DNA of 64,000 bases from Eucalyptus grandis (lineage: Eukaryota; Streptophyta; Magnoliopsida; Myrtales; Myrtaceae). The DNA lies in NCBI RefSeq assembly GCF_016545825.1, contig NC_052613.1, forward strand, positions 54,418,112 to 54,482,111, given 5' to 3'. A program made the translations under genes and the position numbers. How positions within the stretch are numbered: position 1 is the first letter of the stretch; each line of letters opens with the position of its first letter. Positions 9,985 to 20,816 of the stretch are shown piece after piece. The notes under the pieces were generated by a model. That model ran no database searches and had not been told where the DNA came from. It saw only the letters and a program-made list of their open reading frames with translations.

Positions 9985-11165
9985 TCTGGAAGATACCTTG
10001 GATATTTGTAAAGGTGTTCCACCTCTTAGCAATTGGGAAATATCGAGGGCGTATCTAGGATATTCGTGAAGGTCTTTCACCTCTTAGTAACGGGAATATC
10101 GATGGCGTACCTTGGATATTCATGAAGGTCTCTCACCTCCTGGTAATTGGGATTATTGAGGACGGGTCTCGCATATTCGTGAAGGTCTCTCACCTCCTGG
10201 TAGTTGGAATATCGAGGACGTACCTTGGATATTCATGAAGGTCTCTCACCTCCTGGTAATTGGGAATATTGAGGACGTGCCTCGCATATTCATGAAGATC
10301 TCTCACCTCCTGGTAAAGGGGAATATCGATGACGTACCTGGGATATTCGTGAAGGCCTCTCATCTCCTGGTAGTTGGAATATCGAGGATGTACCTTGGAT
10401 ATTCATGAAGGTCTCTCACCTCCTGGTAATTGAGAATATTGAGGACGTGCCTCGCATATTCATGAAGGTCTCTCACCTCCTGGTAAAGGGGAATATCGAG
10501 GACGTATCTGGGATATTCGTGAAGGTCTCTCACCTCCTGGTAATTGGGAATATCGAGGGCGTACCTGAGATATTCGTGAAGGTCTCTCACCTTTTGGTAA
10601 TGGGAATATCGAGGGCGTGCCTCGCATATTCGTGAAGGTCTCTCACCTCCTAGTAATTGGGAATGTCGAGGACGTACCTTGGATATTCATGAAGGTCTCT
10701 CACCTTATGATAATTGGGAATATTGAGGACGTGCCTCGCATATTCATGAAGGTCTCTCACCTCCTGGTAAATGGGAATATCGAGGACGTATCTGGGATAT
10801 TTGTGAAGGCCTCTCACCTCCTGGTAGTTGGAATATCGAGGACGTACCTTGGATATTCATGAAGGTCTCTCACCTCCTAGTAATTGGGAATATTGAGGAC
10901 GTGCCTCGCATATTCATGAAGGTCTCTCACCTCCTGGTAAAAGGGAATATTGAGGACGTACCTGGGATGTTCGTGAATGTCTCTCACCTCCTGGTAATTG
11001 GGAATATCGAGGGCGTACCTGAGATATTCGTGAAGGTCTCTCACCTCCTAGTAATGGGAATATCGAGGGCGTGCCCCGCATATTCGTGAAGGTCTCTCAC
11101 CTCCTGGTAATTGGGAATGTCGAGGACGTACCTTGGATATTCATGAAGGTCTCTCACCTTCTGGC
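9985..11165. repeat. Tandem array 2: about 57-bp unit, roughly 20 copies
   Basis: The unit is built on GGTCTCTCACCTCCTGG, then TAATTGGGAATATCGAGGACG, then a short link containing GGATATTCATGAA. Alternating CGTACCTTGG, CGTGCCTCGC and CGTATCTGGG links recur in a semi-regular order, which suggests multi-unit amplification. The unit length is again a multiple of three, so repeat-peptide frames are open on both strands without other coding evidence. The block 9,790-9,985 is a transition with two degenerate units around CCCGACCTTTCTCGGG. Confidence 0.88.
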
Positions 11166-11261
11166 AGTGGGAATTTGAATGTAGTACAAGGCTTACTTGG
11201 ATGGTTGGGTAATTGCAGGTGCACAACACAGTAGAATACTTGAGTATTCAATGATGTAATT

Positions 11262-11485
11262 TTGGGACAACTCGGATAGGTTGAGTGTCATAAAAAGGGA
11301 GTACCTAGATGGCAGCAGGTACTTGAAGATAAGGGGATACCTAGATAGCGGTAGGTGTTCAAAGATTAAAGGATACTTGGTCAGTCACAAGTATCAATAC
11401 TCTGGGGACAACTTGAATAGGTCGAGTGTCAATAAGAGGGAGTACTCGGCAAGTGGTGGGTACTCAAAGATAAGGGGATAAGGAT
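11262..11485. repeat. Short tandem duplication of about 139 bp
   Basis: GACAACTCGGATAGGTTGAG (about 11,268) recurs as GACAACTTGAATAGGTCGAG (about 11,407), each followed by TGTCA, an AGGGAGTAC block and TCAAAGATAAGGGGATA-like sequence. Two copies are visible. This is a third, independent repeat family in the same 3' region. Confidence 0.65.
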
Positions 11486-14400
11486 ATGCTTACCTGGCAA
11501 TATCTCCAATCTCTGAGAGTATGTCTACTATTTATACAATATGCACACATGATTGTATATGTGTAAATTCATGAGTTCAAATGAGATTCATGCATGATAA
11601 TTTTGTCAATTTTGCATCATTTAATTTCCACTGGGGAAGATTTTGAAAGACAACCTTCATTTAGAATGTAGATGTCTTGAGCATGCCAGATGAGGGACTT
11701 TCAGTCTAAAGGACTTTTCACTCACTCTCTTGGAAAAGGCTATCATGACCATTAATGCAGGATTTATAAGGACCACACTATCTCACTGTCATCATGTCAA
11801 TAGGGGTCCGAGTATTCTCGCAAGTGGTACGACTTTACTATTGTGAGAGGTCTTCATTGAAATTGTGATGAAGACTTAGTCAACGGCTCATCAAATGGGA
11901 CCGTTGAGGTCAAGGTTCGTGAACGAAGTGCCACACGATCATCTCCGGGTTTGCAAGTCAAGAATCCTGCAAAAAGAGATAGAGTAATCTTGGTCATACT
12001 TCTTCGAGTGATGCTTATGCACATATGAAATCCTACGTTAATTGAAGTGCCCCTAGTATGAAGAGACTTTTACAATGGGAATATAACGTAGACTTGGCTC
12101 ACATGCAAGAGGGTAAGAGTTGGTGATTGCCTTGGCATTTGTCATCGGTCTTTTTTTTTAACTGTCAAATGGAGGCTCTATCAATTGAACCACAACAATA
12201 ACTTCTCTTGAGAATATTTTTGACTGGAGGGCATTGGCCTTGCTTTTACCAGGCACACTACTTTTTCATGCCCTTATTTTTTATTCCAGTTCTTCATTTA
12301 TGGGCATTGACCTTGCTTTTACCAGGTACACTGCTTTTTTATGCCCCAGTTTTTTGTTCTTGTTGCTTGAGGAACTGATCTTGACAAGTTCAAGCAAATG
12401 CCTTTGTTAGACTATGGAGTCTTCATCTTTTGTTGGCGTTTATGATTATATTGCTCAAGTGGCAGCAACTTCTGCTTTGCCTCCACGTGAGGGTGAATTT
12501 ACAGACTCAATCATGTCGTACAATGGATACAAGTGCGTAAAGAAAGAATTGCTCTTCACGACTCTAGGGCACTTAAATTAACGCAAGTGTTCATATGCAA
12601 TAAAGACACTCAAAGATTGATGCAAGTGCAAGCAAGAGAATTTCTATCTCTCTTCTCACCTTGTGATGCTGCTTTGCCTCCGCTCTGCCCCAATGTGGAG
12701 TGGTTCTTGACGGGGGTATGAGAGAAGCTTCACCAGTGTATGGGGCTCAATGGGGTGAGTGATGGAATGCCTCTCACTATTTTGGTTATCGTACCATTCG
12801 CGAGAGAACTCTTTACCTTGCAGCCATGTAATCTTCTACGCTCATCTCACAAGTGTATAGATAAGAGATTGTGTGTAGGATATGGTTTGCCTGTCATCAT
12901 TCTGACGCGCCTCATCCGACATGCTTAATTAATATTGTATTCTTCACTTAGCTATCTATTCTAATAATCCTTAATAGAATCAAAGATTTAGACAGACAAA
13001 ATCATCATGCAAAATTCATCTGGAAAGAGGCATGCAGTATTTTAAATGTGATGGAGTTTGTACTCTCAGAACAAATGAATGGTTTTGGCTTAAAAAGACA
13101 TTGTTGGTAGCTTTGAGGGTCAACAAAATAGTATTGTTAAGTTTTGAACATCAAAAGGGTTATTCACAAAGGGGTGTCAATGGTTGTTCCTATTGATTAG
13201 GGATATGGCACATGAATGATCAGCCAAGGATTGGGAATCTGATCGGGCATCTTTGCTTTTTGCCCCCGCAGAAGAGAAGATGTACAAGTAGATCAATTAG
13301 TCTTGCCAAAATCGCATGTGATTTGAGGCCTGAAGATTTTCTGTCATTTGCTTTGATGATACTTTGTTTGAGAAAGCTTATCAAAGTCTGACATGCCTTT
13401 CATTGATTTGTTTTCCGCATCTTTGATGGTTAGGTGATCCTGTAAGAGAGAGCGTGTTAGTCACGAATTTTTTAGAAGTTAAACAACTGGAAGTGATACA
13501 ACATTACCCTTCACTGATTTGCAAACGATTAAGTGGACCTGGAGTACAAGGAGGACATGAAGTCTCATGTCTTCCACTTCGTCAGGTCAATTATTCTCCT
13601 TAATTGGCTTATGGATGGCACGTCCCTTTACACGAAGTCAAGTGAATTCGATGCGGGTCATTTCCGTATACTAGCTTGGCTAGTATTGATTTGTCAAACC
13701 TAATCATTGAGTTTGGTTCTTGAGTTGCGATGCTCCCTGTCAAATATGGGAAATATGTCAAAAGTGAATTCAGAGAGGGGGAGAGTATTGGAAACGGCAC
13801 CAAATTACTCTTATCCAAAGTTTGTTTGTGCTAGCTCCTAAAGATATTTGAATGTCGATGATGGCCTCTTTATCTTGGCATAGTTCAATGTTTCCTTCAA
13901 TTGGCCTTCCTCATTTGTGACCATGTACGCATGATTGCTTGTTGTTGATTCATCTTCAACGCATTCATTCTGTGGAATTTCTCCTTTTGTTTTTAACTAT
14001 AGCATTATTGGGCAAAAGTCATGTACCCCAAGCTTCTATGCAATCTGAGATAAAAAATCTCAAGCTTTTTGATGGCAATTACTTCTTGGAAGAATATGCG
14101 TCTGGAGTGAAGCTTCTAGATTCCAAAGTCATTGTCCAGCGTGTTGGGCTATAGATCGCCTTGACTGTTTGGATTTTCTCCCTGTTGACAGTAATCACTT
14201 TAAAGGAAGAGAAGGAACTTCTTCCTTATGTTTCTGGGCTCGTCGAAGTTGAAACTGTAACATCTAGCTGTTTGGGCGCGTCATGCGACAAGATAGTCCT
14301 TTGGCTTAGGATGGAGTCAAGGCGGGAGTGAGGCATGTCATGGATGCTTCGATTTCAACTATATGCCTGTACCTATTACGTCTCACCTTTTGTATCCTGT

Positions 14401-14934
14401 AAATAGAAAAAAGGGGTTGTCATTCTCAATATTATGTTAAGGGAATAAGACTTACCCTTTTTTGAAATGGGATGCTCTTTTCTCTTTGCCCCCACTTTTT
14501 TGAAAATGTGTTCTCGAGTTTAGTCTGTTCACACGATGTGCTAGTTTTAAATACCTTTTGTCACACTAAATCAAAGGGGATGATGTTCTGAAACATATAG
14601 TGAGAGGGTTAGAAAGAAAAACGTGCTTAAATTTATCATTTTGTTTTGACAAAAGCTTTTGGGTGATGAAATATTTTTTATTTTCAAAATACGTTTTTGG
14701 GGGAGAAAAAGCATGAGGAAGCCCAACCCTCAGTATTCTCCTTGGATAATATTTTCTTTTCATGGTTGGATAACATCACTAGGCTGGTTTGGAGTAGTGC
14801 CTCATGCTCTTAGAACTGTACAATAGAGTACTTGGAATGGAAAATACAATAGTAGCACACTAGACAAGATAAGAAACATAAAACCCATGAAAACTCTTGT
14901 GTAAAGGAGTGCTTTGATAGTGTTGGTTCTGAAA
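11486..14934. other. Non-coding interior of the Tat-like element
   Basis: I searched both strands for pol motifs (reverse transcriptase, integrase, protease) and found none. Frames are short and lack family resemblance. One visible feature is a 70-bp duplication around GGCATTGGCCTTGCTTTTACCAGG (about 12,230) and GGCATTGACCTTGCTTTTACCAGG (about 12,303). The stretch is what remains where pol would be expected. Confidence 0.6.
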
Positions 14935-15513
14935 TCAAGCGCCTGAGGGTTCTTCGCCTCCAGTAGACTCGAAGTATTCGCATGAGAGGACCACTTCATT
15001 GAAGTTACGGAAGTGCAAACTATGTAACCAACAACGATGCTTGCTGGGTAAAGCTCCTATGAACAACTTTATCATTTCTTCTTCGCCCAGTTGAGGGTAG
15101 ATTTGCATCATAAAAGCCTTCCACCTCCTTGCATATGTTCGGAAATCCTCCATTGGTTTTCTTCTAAAGTGAACCAAGTTCTCGCAAGACAGTTTAGTTC
15201 CAATCTGGCTTTGATACTGAAGCAGGAATGTAGAAGACAGCTCATTCCAATCTCTCAAGAGGTAGATATCTGTTGTGATGAACCATTGTAATGTAGGCCC
15301 TGTAAGACTTTCTTGGAAGGCCCGAGCTGTGAATAACATCGGGCTATGGTACCGACTCATTTCAGCGTGGAGATATTGCAAATGAGCCACAGGGCAAGTC
15401 GTGCCATTATACTTGCGAAGATTAGGTATCCACATCTCTCCGGAGGTCATGATCCTATGAGTGCAAGACGAGCTTAATGTATCCTGGTTAGGCCACTGGT
15501 TTTCCCATTGCAT
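14935..15513 (-). CDS. Gag-like module B of the Tat-like element
   Basis: The frame of 192 codons carries the signature region of plant Ty3-gypsy gag: AFQESLTGPTLQWF followed by a tryptophan (DWNEL) and SSTFLLQYQSQIG, then FRTYARRWKAFM and an LFIGALP stretch. This is the capsid-like part that assembles element particles. The open frame continues upstream in part (an acidic SPGDKGPSEEETY stretch before the first methionine), so the true start may lie further right. There is no zinc knuckle. The same motif set appears again in module A at 16,275-16,862, so the element has two gag modules. It is unclear whether either is translated. Confidence 0.6.
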   Translation of the reverse strand: MQWENQWPNQDTLSSSCTHRIMTSGEMWIPNLRKYNGTTCPVAHLQYLHAEMSRYHSPMLFTARAFQESLTGPTLQWFITTDIYLLRDWNELSSTFLLQYQSQIGTKLSCENLVHFRRKPMEDFRTYARRWKAFMMQIYPQLGEEEMIKLFIGALPSKHRCWLHSLHFRNFNEVVLSCEYFESTGGEEPSGA

Positions 15514-16274
15514 ATTCGTTGTAGTGGTGAATTTTTCTGTTTCAAGGAAACTGGATCATGCCAAGATTATTCCATTACTTTCTTCCGGGTCAAAATTGCC
15601 AAACGAGGATGAGGTATTTAAGCTATCTTCATGGTCAGGTGACAAGCTTAGTACTTCATTAGGATTGTAGTGGATAAAGACGTATGTTTCCTCTTCTGAC
15701 GGGCCTTTATCCCCGGGTGAGAGTAGGAAACAATTATATGATGAATCGTCAGTTTCATTGTCGAAATAACGCTGGAAGTCCTTTGGATTGTATTCTAGGG
15801 CCAGGAAGTCTTCAGAGTTGTACTCTAGAGGATGGTGCCTTCAAAGCTGTATTCTTGAGAATGCTCGAAGCTTTGGTGCGGCAGCTCTTCGGCAGACGCG
15901 GAATTGATTTGCTCAGGCTTTCTTTTCTTGGCCCCTGGTCCAGACCTTTTGAGTAAGGCTCTGCGTTTCGCCAGCTCAATTCTGTCAAGGGAAGTGAGAG
16001 ATATTAGAGTTTCACTCTCTGATTCACTTTCTAGGTTGACGGGGGGTTGATATTCTTTGGACCCTAGCTTTGAGAATAAGCTTGGGGAGTTGTCCTATCG
16101 TGCCCCGGTCTTGAACAGGTTCTGTGTCTTGGATCTCGTACAAAGGCTCCTTACCTTTCCTAGTGGGGAACTTTTCAGTAATAAGATGCTACTCAATTGC
16201 CCATTTATCATGCAAGGGTTCATTGACATGCTCCTCTCCTATCTTGGCGACTAACGGCTCCTCGTGCTCTGCGA
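15514..16274 (-). other. Linker between the two gag-like modules, with degraded coding
   Basis: On the minus strand short open stretches with protein-like composition (EDFLALEYNPKDFQRYFDNE, KGKEPLYEIQDTEPVQDRG) are interrupted by stops. They look like the remains of a gag or gag-pro linker. No protease DSG/DTG motif is seen. Confidence 0.35.
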
Positions 16275-16862
16275 TCATCGGCTCTTTGTAGGGCAATGCG
16301 ATGTCAGGGCTGATGTCAATATCATTTGATGGAAAACATGAATTAATTCTTTCCAAGTTTTAAGGGGACTAATCTTCCTGACAATGTACCATCGCAAGGC
16401 AGGGCCGGTCAAGCTCGATTGGTACGATTGAATCATCTTTCGGACCAGGTAGGCCTGCAAGTAGGTCTCTAGGCGGGAGGTATCAGCATACCTTTCACAT
16501 TCAGGTGCTTTGAGCTCTTCAGGGATCTCAATGTCGGCATAATTGGACAAGTCCATGGGATTCTGCCCCTGTAGCTGGTTTAATTTTTTCATGATCTTTT
16601 CAAACTGTCTATGGTGTTGGTTATTCTCTGGCAAATTCGCGGGTGTCATGACAGTGCTTAAAGCAACTACGGAGTTGGGCTCAGCTTGAGTAGATTTCAT
16701 TTGTCTCGAGAGTTGTCGAAGGACGATGGACATCTGTCTTACACCGTCTTCGATGCTGGCGAGGCGATTTTGTACATCATTCTGATCGACCCCTATTGCA
16801 TGAGGCCATTCACGGACGATTAGTGGCCGACGATTCATAATTACCCGTCGTTGCGAAAACAA
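16275..16862 (-). CDS. Gag-like module A of the Tat-like element
   Basis: The frame of 195 codons begins MFSQRRVIMNRR. It has a helical, probably coiled N-terminal half (QNRLASIEDGVRQMSIVL near residues 30-50) and then the gag core MIQSYQSSLTGPALRWYIVR with PLKTWKELIHVFHQ near its end, after which the frame closes. The gag core is therefore cut short compared with module B, which has the same region plus the downstream helices. The module is read after the 434-codon ORF and before module B. A frameshift or fusion with module B in an ancestor would explain the pair, but I cannot prove it. Confidence 0.6.
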   Translation of the reverse strand: MFSQRRVIMNRRPLIVREWPHAIGVDQNDVQNRLASIEDGVRQMSIVLRQLSRQMKSTQAEPNSVVALSTVMTPANLPENNQHHRQFEKIMKKLNQLQGQNPMDLSNYADIEIPEELKAPECERYADTSRLETYLQAYLVRKMIQSYQSSLTGPALRWYIVRKISPLKTWKELIHVFHQMILTSALTSHCPTKSR

Positions 16863-17076
16863 TGAATGAGTACGAAAGTAAACAAAAATTGACCCATGGC
16901 AATGGTCTAACTGCTTTTTTTATTCATCAAAAGAGGATTTTATAGACCGTAGACTTCTGACATCTAAAACTTGAAATTGAAATGACAGAATAAAATACTA
17001 GATATTAAACAAAAGTCCCTAATCAATGGGACAAAACTTTCACACTATTAACACTAAGGGGCACATGATTGCCAAT

Positions 17077-18381
17077 TTATATGTGACGGGGAGTCTTGCG
17101 CTTGCGCAAATGCTTGCTTTCTTGGATCGGCTCTGAGGTGTGTATCCAGTCCATTTCCAAATTCCTCTCCATGAGCTCTGCTTGCTCGTGCTGGCTGCTC
17201 TCGCTGATTGAGTGAGGGACTGATGGCTTCCATTTTGTCGGGATACGATGGTTGTGGATGTAGGACATGGAGGCGTGGTGGGCTTTTTCTTCTCCCTCAA
17301 GCCCTTCAGGTACCACGATCCTTTTGCGATGGCACCTGCTCCATGCTTCCTCAATAATGTCAATCTCAAACGTGTATTCAAAACTTTGATGGGTGAAAAG
17401 GAGTGGGGGGACCCTCTTCTTGAAAGATGGCGGGATCTCCTGAATGGCTCCATACTGTCGTGCCACCCTATGTGGGAAATAGGAAATGGCACCGGTGAGG
17501 CCGAGTAACGGAATTGGATAGCGGTGCTTGAAAGCAAAGCGAGCTTTCTTTTCATAGAACCAACCAGCACACCATTGGAATGCCTCAGGAGCTGGGTTTC
17601 TTAGGAAGTCAACCCAATTTAAACAGCTTCGATTGGGAATATACGGTCCTAAAACCATAAATTTTTGTAATAGATTTTTGAAAGCATTTGTTTCAGACGA
17701 TCGCATGAAGTCTCGGAATTCGCTTAGGTGAGAAAAGAACCGGACTTGTAAAATTTCAAGAGAGGCTCGCATGATTTTCTCCGTGTTGTCTTTAAAACGA
17801 TTAAAGGAGAATGATGTTTCGGTTAAAATCATGTTGACATAATTTTGCCCTCTCGAGATCTGATCAACTATCCATGCCATCTTAGGACTTATGACATTTC
17901 TTTGATGTGGGAAAATAATGAACCCAAAAAAGGCCAAGAGAAAAATCTCGCTTTTTTGGGTCATAGGCTGATTTTGAAAACAAGCATTCATGAATTCTAG
18001 TGGGCAGGTATTATGGTTGTTTTCAAGAATTTGTCTCATGACATGGATTTCAGTTCCTAAAAGTTGTGCTAACCCGCACCACGGGAGGGCGCCTGTCGAT
18101 GGCCTAACAAGCTTTTTCTCTAGAGGCATTCCAGTGATGATGTTGTATTCTTCCAGAGTTGGAGTTAGCTCAAATCTACCAAACATAAAAGTAAGTATCT
18201 TCGGGCACCAGAAATGTGCCATGGCCTGTATGACTTCGGGACGAACAGTGATTTGAATCAACGATAGGAGATGTCCGACTTTGGCTTTCACGCGCTCTTG
18301 GGCAAATTGATCCAATTGACCCCACCATTTGAAGAGTTTCGCTTTGGGAGTAGGAATGAACTGGATATCGTCTTTCCCCAT
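17077..18381 (-). CDS. Intact extra ORF (ORF1) of the Tat/Ogre-like element, plant-mobile-domain-like
   Basis: An uninterrupted 434-codon frame starts MGKDDIQFIPTPKAKLFKWW. Typical pieces are WCPKILTFMFGRFELTPTLE and EEYNIITGMPL (residues about 65-90), SRGQNYVNMILTE, and a basic RKRKTPRHI end. The pattern 'fgrfeLtPTLEEY...iTGmP' is that of the plant mobile domain / DUF7745-type proteins found as an additional ORF upstream of gag in Ogre-type retrotransposons. Its biochemical role is unknown to me. It is the first frame downstream of the primer-binding site, which fits that arrangement. It lacks stops although pol is gone, which could mean recent loss of pol or continued selection on this ORF. 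Host genes also carry related domains, but the position between the LTRs makes the element origin clear. Confidence 0.75.
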   Translation of the reverse strand: MGKDDIQFIPTPKAKLFKWWGQLDQFAQERVKAKVGHLLSLIQITVRPEVIQAMAHFWCPKILTFMFGRFELTPTLEEYNIITGMPLEKKLVRPSTGALPWCGLAQLLGTEIHVMRQILENNHNTCPLEFMNACFQNQPMTQKSEIFLLAFFGFIIFPHQRNVISPKMAWIVDQISRGQNYVNMILTETSFSFNRFKDNTEKIMRASLEILQVRFFSHLSEFRDFMRSSETNAFKNLLQKFMVLGPYIPNRSCLNWVDFLRNPAPEAFQWCAGWFYEKKARFAFKHRYPIPLLGLTGAISYFPHRVARQYGAIQEIPPSFKKRVPPLLFTHQSFEYTFEIDIIEEAWSRCHRKRIVVPEGLEGEEKAHHASMSYIHNHRIPTKWKPSVPHSISESSQHEQAELMERNLEMDWIHTSEPIQESKHLRKRKTPRHI

Positions 18382-18889
18382 CGCATATAGACTGGGACTT
18401 TGAAAATCTTATCCTAAATTGCCTTGGGCCAATAAAAGAATGAGTAAAAGTAAAGAAATCACTTTGCTTTTAAATAAAAATGGCAAGCACAAAGACATGC
18501 GCATGAGATGTGTGGCTCGATTTCTAACCGAGAAGGCTTGTTGAGATTAAAAGGATATCCGCCAGTTGCAGTCTCGCGTTAGCAGTATACACTCCTAACC
18601 TCGGCTAAGAAATTCAGGGAAAAGAAAGGCAACCTCTTCATCGCAGTCTCGCGTTCGAGGTCGTATCTTTCTTAACACCATCCTAGAAATCCTATGGCGG
18701 CCCAGGTCCGGCGGCCGGGTTGTGTGTGCCATGTGTAGTGCTAAAACATTTAAGGATGCACAACAGTTTATAATCACAAAACAATTTATTAAAAAAAGAA
18801 AATCTAAGATACTAACCTGCACAAAAGAAAAAAAACCCAAGTCAGTAAAGCATTTAAACAAAGATAAAATGGCCTAAGTCCTCAAAGTC
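18382..18889 (-). other. 5' leader of the Tat-like element
   Basis: About 500 bases lie between the primer-binding site and the start of the 434-codon ORF. Small frames only, no recognised motif; a repeated CAGTCTCGCGTT (about 18,568 and 18,643) is visible. Confidence 0.5.
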
Positions 18890-18905
18890 CCCCGCGGAGT
18901 CGCCA
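18890..18905 (-). other. Primer-binding site of the Tat-like element
   Basis: Three bases inside the right LTR the minus strand reads TGGCGACTCCGCGGGG. It starts with TGG, the complement of a tRNA CCA end. TGGCGACTCC-type sites are common in plant Ty3-gypsy elements. I leave the tRNA identity open. Confidence 0.7.
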
Positions 18906-18908
18906 AGT

Positions 18909-20811
18909 TGTCGCGACCTCTTTTTTTCGGCGCCCGATTGGGTACGGGCGCCTAAGGAGGCTAATGGCTTGGCTGAAATTATTAAGCCCAGACTCTCCCA
19001 AGTCCACCAATTCATGACTTAATGGTTCAAGTTTTTAACCTGTAAATCAATTTTTAAAATGGAGTCGCCACTAATCGATTTTGGGTGGGTTGATTAGAAA
19101 CCCAAGCGAAGTATTGTGAGAAATACTCACTCTGCGCAACTAGAGAAATTAGCATCGGGGACTTGATTACACTAGTTAATCACTAATGCCCTTTCGATAC
19201 CTAATCTTGTTTAAATATTAAGGTTTTTTGGATGTTCGAGGGATTTTCCATGCATTTTTGGGAGGAAAAATATTTTTTGAGTCTTTTTCTAATTTTTTGG
19301 ACATAAAAGGGATTTTTTTGGATTTTTTGGTATTTTTTGGAAAAATACAAGTCTTTTTGGCTTTTTCATGAATTTTTGGCTTTTTTTGGATTTTTGGCAT
19401 TTTTTGGAAAATATGGAATAGTTTTGATTTTTTTGATTTTTCGGAAAATAAAATATTTTTTAATATTTTTCAAAATATTTTTGGAAAATAAATTATTTTT
19501 GATTTTTTTCTAGATTTTTTAGAAAATAAAACATCTTTCAACATTTTTAAATATTTTTCGATTTTCTGGAAATTAAAACATTTTAAATATTTTTTCGAAA
19601 ATAAATTATTTTTTATTTTTTTGAAATAAATTATTTATTATTTATTTAAAAATATTATAAAAACTGACCCGGGTCGGATCCGCGGGTTGGGTCTGACCTA
19701 GGCTGGCGACCCGCACGCGTACGGGCCGACTCGGAATTTTTTTTTTTTTTTACTTTATCAAACAGGCCGTGGCGGCGTTTGAGACGCCCGGCTCGGCCCG
19801 AAAAACTGGCTCTGCGACCCGACTCCTCGGCGAACCCTACCCAACCCGGCTCCGATTCGCGACCCGAACTTCGCCGCCCTCAGGATTCACGAAATCTCTA
19901 CCCGGTTCCCGATCCGGGTCCAACCCGACAGCCCGGGATCGCGACTTGGAAAATCGGGAACCCTAGGGTTTCTGAATCGTGGTGCCGAGGAGTTATAGTG
20001 ATGATGACGGCGAAGACGGCGACGACGGCGGAGATGACTGGACTATGGAGAGGCAGATGGCGACGGCGACGGGGACAGCGCGGTACCTGCTTGGCGACGG
20101 CGCGACGAGGGCGAAGATGGCGACGGCGAGACCCACGCGAATCCCTTCCCCTCCTGCGTCTCTCTCTCCCTCTCTATCTCTCTCTCTCTACTCTCCCCTC
20201 TGGTGAGGCTCAGATCTGAGGCCGCGAGCCCTCGGCCCCCCTGAAGTCTCTCAGTGGGGTGTCCAAGGGCTGCGACTCAATCTGGCTCCCTCTCTCCCTC
20301 TTCGTCTCCTTCGGCGAGCCTCGAATCCTTGGCCGTTCGACCTCGGACCTCCTCTGAAGTCTCTCAGTGGGTTGTCTGAGGTTTGCAAGCCCTAGATCCG
20401 ACTCTCCCTCTGTGTGTGTGTGTCTTTCGACGATGGAAATGGAGGCCTATTTATAGGTCGACGGGCAGCCGGTCGATAGAGCTTGACCGGGTCGACCGGC
20501 GGCTGCCACAGCCCTCGCCAACCGAATCGGCGTCCCATCCGACGCCAACCACCCCCCTGCTTCACGTGCGCCATCGCTGTCTATCCACTCCCTTCCCCTC
20601 CGTCGCGCCCCCTGCGTGTGCTGCAGAGGCGCGAGGAAGGAGACGACCTGGCGGGGTCGGGCCAAGGCGGAAATGGGCCTTACGGGCCCATGCGAGGACT
20701 TTTCCGCTTTTTTCCTGTTTTTTCGTTTTTTCTGAGACAGACAAAATAAAATAAAACCTTTTTTTATAAATAAAATAACCTAATTAAAAACAAATAATTT
20801 AGGAGTCAACA
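18909..20811 (-). repeat. 5' LTR of the Tat-like element
   Basis: This 1,903-bp LTR is the promoter-bearing copy in element orientation. The minus strand has CTATAAATAGG at about 20,445-20,456 next to a CT-rich, GC-rich region. Two CTGAAGTCTCTCAGTGGG-like stretches (about 20,240 and 20,355) form an internal repeat that is also present in the other LTR. Confidence 0.9.
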
Positions 20812-20816
20812 CTAAT

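Larger units (their letters stand above)
6719..20811 (-). mobile_element. 14.1-kb LTR retrotransposon, Tat/Ogre-like, probably non-autonomous
   Basis: Two LTRs starting TGTC and ending AACA (6,719-8,641 and 18,909-20,811) are bordered by the 5-bp target duplication CTAAT (6,714-6,718 and 20,812-20,816). A primer-binding site at the inner edge of the right LTR, a polypurine tract at the inner edge of the left LTR and minus-strand TATA boxes all give minus-strand orientation. In element order the interior has an extra ORF of 434 codons, two gag-like modules, and then about 6 kb with no detectable coding but three tandem arrays. An additional ORF before gag and tandem repeats in the 3' region are known traits of Tat/Ogre Ty3-gypsy elements. 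I see no protease, reverse transcriptase, RNase H or integrase, so mobility would have to be supplied by a relative. Confidence 0.85.

Noticed and set aside
10360..11089. 19-residue repeat peptides (for example VSHLLVIGNIEDVPRIF) through array 2
   Set aside because: Open on both strands by unit length alone, with no start context or non-repeat domain; it sits in the 3' region of a retrotransposon.
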